Source of the DNA: Planctomicrobium sp. | GTDB lineage: Bacteria > Planctomycetota > Planctomycetia > Planctomycetales > Planctomycetaceae | Length of the DNA: 8,356 bases | NCBI GenBank assembly: GCA_018659505.1 | Contig: JABJMI010000434.1 | Coordinates: 1-8,356, forward strand | Reading direction: 5' to 3' | Part shown: positions 1 through 6,442 of the stretch, piece by piece | Layout of the letters: each line of letters begins with the position of its first letter | Numbering within the stretch: the stretch's first letter is position 1 | Notes under the pieces: generated by a model | The model's input: the letters and a program-made list of their open reading frames with translations, nothing else | Told to the model about the DNA's origin: nothing | Database searches by the model: none | Translations under genes and position numbers: made by a program

Positions 1-1170
1 ATTTGATGTGACACGTCCGCCGTTGTCTTGCCTGTAGACATACATCACAGGATCAAGTGCTGAGCGGCTGCGACGGGCATAGACTTCGACTTCAAACTGC
101 TGATCTTTCTTTGCAGTAAATTTGAAAAAGTCGACATCACCCGGTTCGGAAATGACACCGTTGCATGCTGCAGGGGCGGCAGCGAGAGTGGCAGTATTTC
201 GATCATTGTTCGGTTCTTGTTCGATGAAATTATCTAATGAACTCAAACGGAAAGGTTGCTCAGTGGGTGCAGTTCCATATTCATCCTGAACTTCAAGACC
301 AAAACGATCCATGTTTCCGTCTGCAGGAAGAGTGACTTCACGTGTGATTGGTCCTTTGACGTCGCCAACGAAAGTGACTGTCAATTTCTCACCCGGTTTT
401 CCTCCAGAAGGAATCACAGCAGTCGGTCGGGGGAAGTTTCCAATGTTCGCAAAGTAGTATGATCGACCGTCTCCGTTGTAAGAAGAATCGCGCACGAGGA
501 CGAAATAGCGTCCATCTTTCGGTGCGATAATTGAGGCAACGCCATCATTCCAAACGAGAGCAGAATCATCGCTGACTGCGAGTTCAAACCGTTCTTCATT
601 GATGATCGCAATGTAAGGGTCAAAGAAATTTCCTGATGAAGAAAATCCAAGACGCATCCCAAAAACTTCAACGCTCAGGCGTTCTCCCTGCTTTGCATCG
701 AAGGCATAATAGTCGACATCTTCACGGTCAATTCGACCGAAGACTGCAACGTTTTTTTCAATTACCTGTGGAGTCGTAAACTCAGTGTTCGGTTCTTTTT
801 CAGCTACGACTGGGTAAGGTGTGACATAGAAATTCTGTAAATCGGAAAGACCTGTCCGCGTGCGAATTCGCATGCGATACGTTCCGAGTTTGCATCCTTC
901 TAGCAACTTTAAGGTTGCGATGACCTGCTTGCCTTTTTGCTTTTCATCTTCTGGGTGTTCGAATTTGACAACCTCGACACCCTGATCATAGACCAATAGT
1001 TCTTCAGCGTCTTCAAGGTTTGAACCTTGAAGCGTGACAGCGATTTCCGTCCCTCGCTGAGCGCCTCTTGGACTCATATTGGTGAATCGTGGCGCCGCTG
1101 CAAAAGCGACTTGTGTAAGCAAGACAAGGCTGAGAGAAAGAACTGTTTTCAGTCCCAACTGAATTCGCAT
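1..1170 (-). CDS. Secreted PPC-domain protein with TIG-like N-terminal domain (partial, C-terminus beyond left edge)
   Basis: An open frame of 390 codons runs from an ATG at 1170 off the left edge without a stop, so the protein is larger than seen. Residues 1-24 form a Sec signal peptide (MRIQLGLKTVLS then a leucine-rich core ending AFA). Residues ~25-115 look like a TIG/IPT-type Ig fold, with the pattern MSPRGAQRGTEIAVTLQGSN and a later TYRMRIRTRTG. Two PPC-like beta-sandwich domains follow. One, at ~123-225, opens with EKEPNTEF and carries DVDYYAFDAKQGERLSVEV. The other, from ~315 to the edge, opens with EQEPNND and carries DVDFFKFTAKKDQQFEVEV. PPC domains usually assist folding or substrate binding in exported proteins. 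In planctomycetes such proteins often sit beside DUF1501 genes, as here, but their function is not established. A purine-rich site (GGGGGGA, five bases before the ATG) supports the start. The domain calls are from pattern recognition only. Confidence 0.85.
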   Translation of the reverse strand, partial: MRIQLGLKTVLSLSLVLLTQVAFAAAPRFTNMSPRGAQRGTEIAVTLQGSNLEDAEELLVYDQGVEVVKFEHPEDEKQKGKQVIATLKLLEGCKLGTYRMRIRTRTGLSDLQNFYVTPYPVVAEKEPNTEFTTPQVIEKNVAVFGRIDREDVDYYAFDAKQGERLSVEVFGMRLGFSSSGNFFDPYIAIINEERFELAVSDDSALVWNDGVASIIAPKDGRYFVLVRDSSYNGDGRSYYFANIGNFPRPTAVIPSGGKPGEKLTVTFVGDVKGPITREVTLPADGNMDRFGLEVQDEYGTAPTEQPFRLSSLDNFIEQEPNNDRNTATLAAAPAACNGVISEPGDVDFFKFTAKKDQQFEVEVYARRSRSALDPVMYVYRQDNGGRVTSN

Positions 1171-1296
1171 TTGGTCCCCCCATTGCGTTTCAGAAATTGA
1201 TAAGCAGGTAGATTGATGATACTGAGAATATCATAAACTATGTTTGCCCTAAAGCATTTTCGCTTCAGGATATGAACTTTGCATTGATAAGATAAA

Positions 1297-1333
1297 ACAG
1301 GCGAACTCCAGGCAATGCCAAGAATTCGCCTGT
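1297..1333 (-). terminator. Intrinsic terminator after the DUF1501 gene
   Basis: The arms 1297-1308 (ACAGGCGAACTC) and 1322-1333 (GAATTCGCCTGT) pair over 12 positions with one mismatch. A small nested GGC/GCC hairpin lies in the loop. Read on the minus strand, the stem is followed at once by TTTTATC, the expected U-tract. It starts about 14 bases after the DUF1501 stop and lies ~127 bases before the PPC gene start, so it should end most DUF1501 transcripts and leave the PPC gene with its own promoter. Confidence 0.7.
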
Positions 1334-1346
1334 CTAATAGACATTA

Positions 1347-2693
1347 CTAAGCAAGCAGGTCTTTAACGACTTTGCCACCATCCACAATTTCGATTGGACG
1401 ATCGCCAGGAGCCATCAGTTCTTTATCTGCGACGATCCCCAATGTATGATAAACAGTTGTGAACAGATCTTCGCAACCAATTGCGTTTTCTTCAGGCTCA
1501 CTAGCTGTCGCGTTGGATGAACCGTAGACGTGACCACGTTTGAATCCACCACCAGCGAGAGCGACACTAAAGACTTTCGGGAAGTGGTCGCGACCAGCTG
1601 TTCCGTTAATCTTTGGTGTACGACCGAATTCAGATGAAACCATAACAACAGTTTCATCGAGCATTCCACGGGCGTCGAGGTCGGTGATCAACTGAGCGTA
1701 TGCCTGGTCGAAGCTCGGCATAGTCCGTTTGAAGCCAGCGACGATATTATCGTGCATGTCCCAACCACCGTAAGTCAGGTTCACTAATCGAACACCTGAC
1801 TCAACAAGGCGACGTGCTAGCAACATGCGAGCACCCGCTTGATTGCGGCCGTAAGCATCTCGCATCGCAGCATCTTCTTTTTCGAGATCGAATGCGTCAC
1901 GTGCTTCTGGTGAAGAGATCAAGCTATATGCGGAGTCGTAAAAAGAATCCATCGCTGTAATCTGATCAGATTTTTCACGACTTTGGAAGAATGCGTTCAC
2001 AGACTCCAAAGCTGACCGACGGTTTGCAAAGCGACTGTCATCGACACCGTTTGGCAAACTCAAGTCACGAACCTTAAATCCGTTGCTGGCAGGGTCACTA
2101 CCGAGTGAGAAAGGAGCGAAGGCTGAGCTGAGGTATCCGCTGCCTGCAAATTCGTTTGGCTGATTAGGCACGCAGACGTAGGGGGGTAAATTGTTGCGGC
2201 TACCGAATTGTTGGCTAATGACCGAGCCAATCGACGGGTAACTTAAAGCTGGGCTTGGTCGATACCCGGTAAACATGTTGTGAGTACCACGTTCGTGAGC
2301 GGCTTCACCATGCGACATCGACCGAATCACTGTCATCTTGTCAGCGACTTGGGCAGTCTTAGCGAGTGTTTCGCCAAAGAGGATACCGTCGAGTTTCGTT
2401 TTGACGGTTCGCATTTCGCCACGGTATTCAATCGGAGCGTATGGCTTTGGATCAAATGATTCTTGATGAGCCATTCCACCTGGCAGGTAGATATGAATGA
2501 TGGACTTCGCAGTGCCGGTGAAGTTTTCGTAGCTCTTCAGTTCTGCCTGAGCTTCATTTTGTAATAGTTGTGGGAGCGTCAAAGACGATCCAGCGAGCAT
2601 TCCAACCTGAAGAAACCCACGACGTGAGAGTTGTTGGAAGTGGTGTGGTGTACAACTTGATTCAGATGATGCATTTTGTGAAAGCTTGGCCAT
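1347..2693 (-). CDS. DUF1501 family protein, Tat-exported
   Basis: A 448-residue protein of the DUF1501 family, part of the alkaline phosphatase/sulfatase-like fold group and very abundant in planctomycetes. Its reaction is unproven. Visible evidence is a twin-arginine motif SRRGFLQ at residues 23-29 followed by a hydrophobic stretch, so it is probably exported folded, perhaps with a bound metal. Family motifs follow in order: HIYLPGGMAHQESFDPKP (~67-84), SHGEAAHERGTHNMFTGY (~127-144), GGWDMHDN (309-316), SSEFGRTP (353-360), GRDHFP (367-372), and a C-terminal block with GGGFKRGHVYG and ENAIGCEDL. Conserved His, Asp and Glu residues in these motifs are the likely metal or active-site ligands by analogy with the fold. 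Length is normal or slightly short for the family. The ATG is supported by AAGGAG at 2703-2708, nine bases upstream. The PPC-domain gene lies downstream on the same strand. The DUF1549/DUF1553 (cytochrome-like) partner commonly found upstream is not here; a divergent Tad remnant occupies that place. Confidence 0.92.
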   Translation of the reverse strand: MAKLSQNASSESSCTPHHFQQLSRRGFLQVGMLAGSSLTLPQLLQNEAQAELKSYENFTGTAKSIIHIYLPGGMAHQESFDPKPYAPIEYRGEMRTVKTKLDGILFGETLAKTAQVADKMTVIRSMSHGEAAHERGTHNMFTGYRPSPALSYPSIGSVISQQFGSRNNLPPYVCVPNQPNEFAGSGYLSSAFAPFSLGSDPASNGFKVRDLSLPNGVDDSRFANRRSALESVNAFFQSREKSDQITAMDSFYDSAYSLISSPEARDAFDLEKEDAAMRDAYGRNQAGARMLLARRLVESGVRLVNLTYGGWDMHDNIVAGFKRTMPSFDQAYAQLITDLDARGMLDETVVMVSSEFGRTPKINGTAGRDHFPKVFSVALAGGGFKRGHVYGSSNATASEPEENAIGCEDLFTTVYHTLGIVADKELMAPGDRPIEIVDGGKVVKDLLA

Positions 2694-2844
2694 CGTCCGA
2701 CGCTCCTTTTCCCTGAGGATTACGGGGTCTGGTCAGCCATCCACAATGGCCGCTTGGCTAAGAAGTTGATTTAGGTAGGACAACTTAGTGGCGGGGGGGA
2801 ACACACGTCCCGATCATTCGTGGGTGGGCTGGTTGGGTTGGTTG

Positions 2845-2866
2845 CAAATTCTGTAGGAAGAATTTG
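2845..2866. repeat. 8-bp perfect inverted repeat
   Basis: CAAATTCT (2845-2852) and AGAATTTG (2859-2866) pair perfectly around a six-base loop. There is no T-tract on either side, so it is more likely an operator or a leader hairpin of the DUF1501 transcript than a terminator. Chance is possible at this length. Confidence 0.4.
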
Positions 2867-2970
2867 GCGGTAGGATAGATATAACTTCGAACAGTTACAT
2901 CAAATCCCTTTAATCTATGACAACACTAAACTACTCGATTCTAAGAGTCAATCAAAAAATGGTTTGAAAA

Positions 2971-2996
2971 TTCTCAATATCTGGATTGATTGAGAA
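2971..2996. repeat. 8-bp perfect inverted repeat within overlapping alternative stems
   Basis: TTCTCAAT (2971-2978) pairs perfectly with ATTGAGAA (2989-2996) around a ten-base loop. The right arm also overlaps GGATTGATTGAG (2983-2994), which can instead pair with TCAATCA at 2948-2954 or CTCAATCC at 3017-3024. The three pairings exclude one another. It lies ~230 bases upstream of the cpaF remnant start. Confidence 0.4.
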
Positions 2997-3222
2997 AGTC
3001 GTAATCAGGGTTTCGACTCAATCCAACCTCTATTTTCTCCGTTTGTAAGGTTTTCAACGAATAGGTAATTCGGGAATGTCTCAAAAAATAAACACATTAG
3101 AGGATTCTTTCCGCCAGCCTCATTTCTTGACCTAGGGTTTGCGATATGACCAGAAGTCTGTGCTGATCCAGTAACTTCGTCAACGTAATAAGAAAAACCT
3201 TCAGATCTCAGGAGAACACTAC

Positions 3223-3525
3223 ATGGCTTCCCCGCCGTTATCGCGTCTCAAGAAGGAGACCTCGCATGATGATTTCGAAAATCTGAAACGTCTGATTCAC
3301 GGAAAACTTGTCGATAAACTTGACCTGAATAAACTCGGAGAACTTCAGGGGGACACGCTCCGCCGAGAGATCCGACTTGTTGTCGAACACTTATGTGATA
3401 CAGAAAACCCGCTTCTTAACCGCTCCGAACGGGAGCGACTCGTAGTGCTTTCAAGAAGGCGGCACCCGCTCTTTCTAAGGCACTCAAGCCAAAGACTGAT
3501 TTGGAAGCAAGCAAGATTCGCTTGA
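3223..3525 (+). pseudogene. cpaF: N-terminal remnant of a CpaF/TadA-type Tad secretion ATPase
   Basis: CpaF is the cytoplasmic ATPase that drives assembly of Tad pili through the inner-membrane proteins TadB and TadC. Residues ~17-74 match the start of that family closely: DDFENLKRLIHGKLVDKLDL, then TLRREIRLVVEHL, then LLNRSERERLV. A normal CpaF of ~430-450 residues would continue with a DE-x-GxGPLE type segment, the Walker A GGTGSGKT and the C-terminal ATPase core. None of this is present. After residue ~74 the frame becomes unrelated and basic (SRRRHPLFLRHSSQ) and stops at 3523-3525, because from about 3444 the DNA encodes TadC in another frame. The start is well supported by AGGAGA at 3210-3215. 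The 100-residue product cannot be an ATPase. I read it as the 5' stump left by a deletion; an assembly collapse is the main alternative. Confidence 0.8.
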
Positions 3526-4202
3526 ATTTGGCGAATGCTGGCTTCAGTTCCCCAAATGCAACAACTCTGTTCCTCGCCATTAAAATGGCGACCGCAGCAT
3601 CTGCAATTGTGATTTCAGGTGGAGTCAGTCTCGTGATGATGGGACTGACAACGAACACACTTCTCACTGTTGTCGGTGCAGGCGGAGTCGGAATGCTCTT
3701 GCCAGGGATCGTACTGGCATTCCTAGCTTACTCTCGTAGACAAAAAATCTTCCTGTCGTTACCAGATGCACTCGATCTCTTGGTCGTCTGCGTGGAAGCA
3801 GGTCTTGGGCTCGATGCTGCGATGCGTCGCGTGACAGAAGAACTCAATGACTCCGCACCTGTCATTTGTTCCGAATTAAACCATTGCAATAAACAACTGC
3901 AACTCGGGCGAAACCGTCGCGATGTCCTTCACGACTTCGGTGTTCGTACCGGAGTCGATGATGTCAAAGCACTCGCAGCCATCTTAATTCAGGCAGACAA
4001 ATTCGGTTCTTCAATCGCTCAGGCTCTGCGTGTCCAGTCAGACAGCATGAGAATCAAGCGCAGCCAACTCGCAGAAGAGAAAGCTGCTGCGACCGCGGTG
4101 AAGATGATTTTCCCGCTTGTGCTTTTCATCTTCCCCGGCATCTTCGTCGTGCTCGTGGGTCCAGCTGCAATCATGATGATCCGACAGCTATTGACCGTGT
4201 GA
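3501..4202 (+). CDS. tadC: Truncated TadC-type type II secretion F-domain membrane protein
   Basis: TadC with TadB forms the inner-membrane platform of the Tad pilus. The coordinates given use a TTG at 3501, but TadC-like coding in this frame is visible from about 3444 (SAFKKAAPALSKALKPKTD, typical of the linker before the F domain) and has no start codon before it. An in-frame stop lies at 3417. Numbered from the TTG, residues 1-15 contain LANAGF; hydrophobic segments lie at ~24-49 and ~53-78; the T2SS F domain runs ~87-205, with LPDALDLLVVCVEAGLGLD and a later ADKFGSSIAQALR; a last membrane segment is at ~203-231. The usual length is ~300-330 residues, so roughly the first quarter to third, including the N-terminal membrane segment, is missing. 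No ribosome binding site precedes the TTG. It overlaps the cpaF remnant by 25 bases in the -1 frame. The F domain itself is intact with no internal stops, suggesting a recent lesion or an artefact. Function without CpaF and TadB is doubtful. Confidence 0.85.
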   Translation: MEASKIRLNLANAGFSSPNATTLFLAIKMATAASAIVISGGVSLVMMGLTTNTLLTVVGAGGVGMLLPGIVLAFLAYSRRQKIFLSLPDALDLLVVCVEAGLGLDAAMRRVTEELNDSAPVICSELNHCNKQLQLGRNRRDVLHDFGVRTGVDDVKALAAILIQADKFGSSIAQALRVQSDSMRIKRSQLAEEKAAATAVKMIFPLVLFIFPGIFVVLVGPAAIMMIRQLLTV

Positions 4203-4245
4203 CAGAACGATTATCGGAATCCGGCATCTTAAAGCCCAGCTCTTT

Positions 4246-4269
4246 GCAGCACACACTTCTGTGTGCTGC
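4246..4269. terminator. Perfect 10-bp hairpin downstream of tadC
   Basis: GCAGCACACA (4246-4255) and TGTGTGCTGC (4260-4269) pair perfectly around CTTC. It lies 43 bases after the tadC stop and directly abuts a second hairpin. It has no T-tract on either strand, so it may act as a 3'-end stabiliser or a transcript barrier and not as a classic intrinsic terminator. Confidence 0.55.
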
Positions 4270-4308
4270 CCGGTCTTCCGCCTAACATTGCGTAAGTCGG
4301 AAGACCGG
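4270..4308. terminator. Perfect 11-bp hairpin between convergent genes
   Basis: CCGGTCTTCCG (4270-4280) pairs perfectly with CGGAAGACCGG (4298-4308) around a 17-base loop. On the minus strand it begins four bases after the stop of the small gene at 4313-4747, so it most likely forms the 3' end of that operon. It lacks a T-tract and directly touches the previous hairpin. Confidence 0.55.
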
Positions 4309-4312
4309 TAAG

Positions 4313-4747
4313 CTAATTACTTGTTTCTAACGCCGCAGGATCAGTGTCTTCTGGATGGACTTCAAGAACGAGATCATATTCAGCGTCTTCAACATACTCT
4401 TGAGCGATTGAAATCGCGTCGCCAGCTCTTGCTGATTCAAGATTTCGATCGACGATGTCAGCGAGCCTGGCTAGGTCAGATAATGTTCCTACAATTGCAT
4501 CGTCTCTAATCTCGGGTTCCGTCCATGTCACGATTTTCAGATACATGTATGGTCCGTAATGTTCGTGTTCACTAATCATTTGATTAACTGGGTTGGATAC
4601 ATACTCGCGAAGCAAAGTGGCAAAGTGCTTTAACCCGTCCCTCGAACCCGCAAGCCTCCAAACTCGAGGATTTTCATCTAGGTCATAAAAGAACTGGAGT
4701 TTTCTCCATTCCTCGCGCACCACAGCATCAACATCGATTGGTGACAT
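4313..4747 (-). CDS. Small acidic protein of unknown function (weak Imm32-like pattern)
   Basis: I do not firmly recognise this 144-residue protein. It has no signal peptide or membrane segment and is acidic, mainly toward the C-terminus, so it is probably cytoplasmic. Visible elements are RVWRLAGSRDGLKHFATLL at 28-46, resembling a strand followed by a helix; a central HEHYGPYMYLKIVTW block (61-75) that looks like a conserved core; a helix with AIVGTLSDLARLADIVD (84-100); and an acidic tail with YDLVLEVHPEDTDP. The SRDGLK-type start followed by a leucine helix recalls Imm32-type immunity proteins, but this is a faint impression and there is no toxin gene beside it. It lies 55 bases after the exported protein gene on the same strand and is probably the last gene of that operon, ending at hairpin 4270-4308. 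The ribosome binding site is weak (GAAG, nine bases upstream). Confidence 0.7.
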   Translation of the reverse strand: MSPIDVDAVVREEWRKLQFFYDLDENPRVWRLAGSRDGLKHFATLLREYVSNPVNQMISEHEHYGPYMYLKIVTWTEPEIRDDAIVGTLSDLARLADIVDRNLESARAGDAISIAQEYVEDAEYDLVLEVHPEDTDPAALETSN

Positions 4748-4802
4748 AATTCATACTTCAGAATAAAGTTGAATATTGAATTACAGGAGTAAGGGACGCA
4801 AA

Positions 4803-5672
4803 TTATTTCTCTTTTGAGAGTCGTTCAAACCGCGATTGAATTTCTTCAATACTGCCAATCGTTAGATAACAATCATACTCAAAGACCATCCCCGGTTTGA
4901 TGGCAAAGCGAGCAAGAGGAGCGAAGTAGGAACAGGCTCCTTTTTGACCCGGTTTTGCGACGCGATAACAGGTCAAAACATCAGCTTGAGGAACACAAAC
5001 TCCGAGACCGAAGTTTTCTCGATCAACATATGCTGCCCAGTGCTTGGGAGTCGGATAGCGTTCATTCGGAAAGTCGGGATGGAGTTTCTGCACTCCATCA
5101 GCTTGCCCGATGATGAGTGTTTCCAAACTCCGGTCTACAAAGACTGCTGGGATTTCCTGGTCATGAAGAGGGTGACTGACGGTGCCGGAATATGTCATGC
5201 GGTAGCGAATATGAGCAACGGACGCGTTGAGTTCGATCCATTGCTCGAAAACGACTTCGTTAATGTCTTCCCCGGTTGCCCAGTGTTTCGGTTTTGTCTT
5301 TACGTAGAGCTTGTCACCAGACAATTCAAACTGCAAGATAGTTGCAGCCGTGCCTTGATAGTCACCACCTTGTACGGGGTTCCAGACCCAGTCTTTCTTT
5401 GCCCATTTCGACCCATCTGGACCGCCATAAAACGACTGTTGAATCAGCCTGCCATGATCGTAATGATTCACAAGGTTTTGATCACTCCCCGCAAGTGAAA
5501 ACCAACCAATCGCGCCGCCTGATGACTTCTTGACTCCCAGTTTCACTTCTGAATTTTCGATGAAAGTCCAAGCTTGCTTTTCTTCCGCGAAAAGATGCCC
5601 AGCAACGCTCGCTAGAATGAAGGTGAATGCAGATGTCAGGAAATGATTGTGCATGAATTCATGCCTACTCAT
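4803..5672 (-). CDS. Exported protein of unknown function, probably all-beta
   Basis: A 289-residue protein with an N-terminal signal peptide (hydrophobic residues 11-28, likely cut after LFA at 29), so periplasmic or beyond. I do not recognise a named family. The mature part is rich in beta-type segments and in Trp and Tyr. Notable blocks are HGRLIQQSFYGGPDGSKW (73-90), a WVWNPVQGGD block (95-104), LYVKTKPKHWATGEDINEVV (122-141), HIRYRMTYSG (154-163) and QEIPAVFVD (172-180). These recall carbohydrate-acting or carbohydrate-binding beta-sandwich proteins, which is an inference. The ATG at 5672 overlaps the stop of the zinc-ribbon gene by eight bases, indicating translational coupling. A second ATG at 5654 (MHNHF) would give a more usual signal peptide and is an equally possible start. 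Both lie in or next to a 14-bp palindrome. Confidence 0.8.
   Translation of the reverse strand: MSRHEFMHNHFLTSAFTFILASVAGHLFAEEKQAWTFIENSEVKLGVKKSSGGAIGWFSLAGSDQNLVNHYDHGRLIQQSFYGGPDGSKWAKKDWVWNPVQGGDYQGTAATILQFELSGDKLYVKTKPKHWATGEDINEVVFEQWIELNASVAHIRYRMTYSGTVSHPLHDQEIPAVFVDRSLETLIIGQADGVQKLHPDFPNERYPTPKHWAAYVDRENFGLGVCVPQADVLTCYRVAKPGQKGACSYFAPLARFAIKPGMVFEYDCYLTIGSIEEIQSRFERLSKEK
5651..5664. repeat. 14-bp perfect palindrome at the start of the exported protein gene
   Basis: GCATGAATTCATGC is its own reverse complement. It lies just inside the start at 5672 and contains the alternative ATG at 5654, so any binding protein or RNA pairing here could affect start choice. It may be chance: CATGAATTCATG is made of common short words. 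Confidence 0.4.
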
Positions 5673-6369
5673 TGGCTAAGTAATTCAGACGACCGCAAGA
5701 GCCACAGAATAGAGAGTTTCCGTTGTTGAGTAACACTTTGGACTGCGGTGTCATTTGCACAAAACAGTTTGAGCAAACACCATCCGTGCAATCTGCCATC
5801 GCTTCGGGACCATAGGCGACGACCATACGTTGAAACTGCTCACGAACTTCTGAAGGAATCACCTTCTGGGCTTCCTTCGCTTTCACATTTAATTCTGCTT
5901 CTTCCTGTTGCATGCCTGCTGCACGCTGCTTGAAATCATCAGCGAACTTCTGTGTTTCTATTTCGAGATCCGCAATTTTTTTCTTAGCAGCTTCAACTTC
6001 ATCTTGAAGAGTGTCGACCCGATCTAGATATTCCAGAATTTCGTCTTCCAACACAGCCTTGGCTGCAATATCGGCGTCAATTTGACCTGTGATGATCTCG
6101 TATTCTCGATTGGAGGCAGCGCCGTTCAGCTTTCTTTTGAATTCGAGTAAGTGAGCCTCTTTCGATTTCAAATCAAGGCTTTTTCTATCGGATTCGGCAC
6201 GCAGAGACTTCAACTCGCCTTCTTTATCGACAAGAACAGCATTCGCAGCGACGATTTTCTTTTGACGTGCCTTGATCTGTCGAGGTCCGCGAACCAGTTT
6301 ATCTTGAACACTTTTCAAATTTTGAAGCAGCTGATGCAAGCGAGTAAAATCGGGGCCAGCTGACGGCAT
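5665..6369 (-). CDS. CT398-like coiled-coil protein with C4 zinc ribbon
   Basis: A 234-residue protein of the COG1579 type: a long antiparallel coiled-coil hairpin followed by a small zinc ribbon (zf-RING_7). These are thought to bind nucleic acid or act as adaptors, but no precise role is established. Residues ~5-185 are highly charged heptad-like helices. A mid-hairpin segment LNGAASNREYEIITGQI (101-117) matches the family's N-x-x-E-Y turn region. The ribbon carries C199-SN-C202 and C222-GS-C225, all four ligands present, ending GRLNYLANE. Length is typical. The ATG is preceded by GGAG seven bases upstream. The next gene overlaps it by eight bases, so the two are probably translated together, although the pairing of a cytoplasmic zinc-ribbon protein with an exported protein has no obvious functional link. 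The serine hydrolase upstream on the same strand is separated by 261 bases. Confidence 0.9.
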   Translation of the reverse strand: MPSAGPDFTRLHQLLQNLKSVQDKLVRGPRQIKARQKKIVAANAVLVDKEGELKSLRAESDRKSLDLKSKEAHLLEFKRKLNGAASNREYEIITGQIDADIAAKAVLEDEILEYLDRVDTLQDEVEAAKKKIADLEIETQKFADDFKQRAAGMQQEEAELNVKAKEAQKVIPSEVREQFQRMVVAYGPEAMADCTDGVCSNCFVQMTPQSKVLLNNGNSLFCGSCGRLNYLANE

Positions 6370-6442
6370 ACTTGAACTCCAGAAGTAACAGTTTTTTGAG
6401 ATCGAATGTGAACCAAGTCTACGTCAACAGTTTCTCAGATTC

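Larger units (their letters stand above)
2694..3222. other. Long structured intergenic region between divergent genes
   Basis: I see no credible gene in these 529 bases; all frames are interrupted and none resembles a protein family. The region must hold the control of the minus-strand DUF1501 gene and of the plus-strand cpaF remnant. It contains the DUF1501 ribosome binding site (2703-2708), a short GCCAT/ATGGC hairpin (2736-2750), a G-rich stretch (2793-2842), an 8-bp inverted repeat (2845-2866), an AT-rich segment (~2870-3120) with nested inverted repeats around 2945-3024, and the cpaF ribosome binding site AGGAGA (3210-3215, seven bases before the ATG). I could not find a convincing -35/-10 pair. 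Confidence 0.6.

Noticed and set aside
3127..3149. Possible promoter TTGACC with TATGAC before the cpaF remnant
   Set aside because: The spacer is only 12 bases, too short for a sigma-70 type promoter.
3420..3525. Programmed -1 frameshift joining the CpaF stump to TadC
   Set aside because: No canonical X-XXY-YYZ slippery heptamer was found in the correct phase between the stop at 3417 and the stop at 3523, and the missing ATPase domain would not be restored.
4280..4286. GCCTAAC, which resembles an integron attC core end
   Set aside because: It lies in a hairpin loop, no matching GTTRRRY partner is placed to form an attC fold, and no integrase or cassette genes are present.
4944..5498. Plus-strand open frame of 184 codons
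   Set aside because: It is wholly antisense to the exported protein gene, whose frame has a signal peptide and protein-like composition; the plus frame is rich in Cys and shows no domain.
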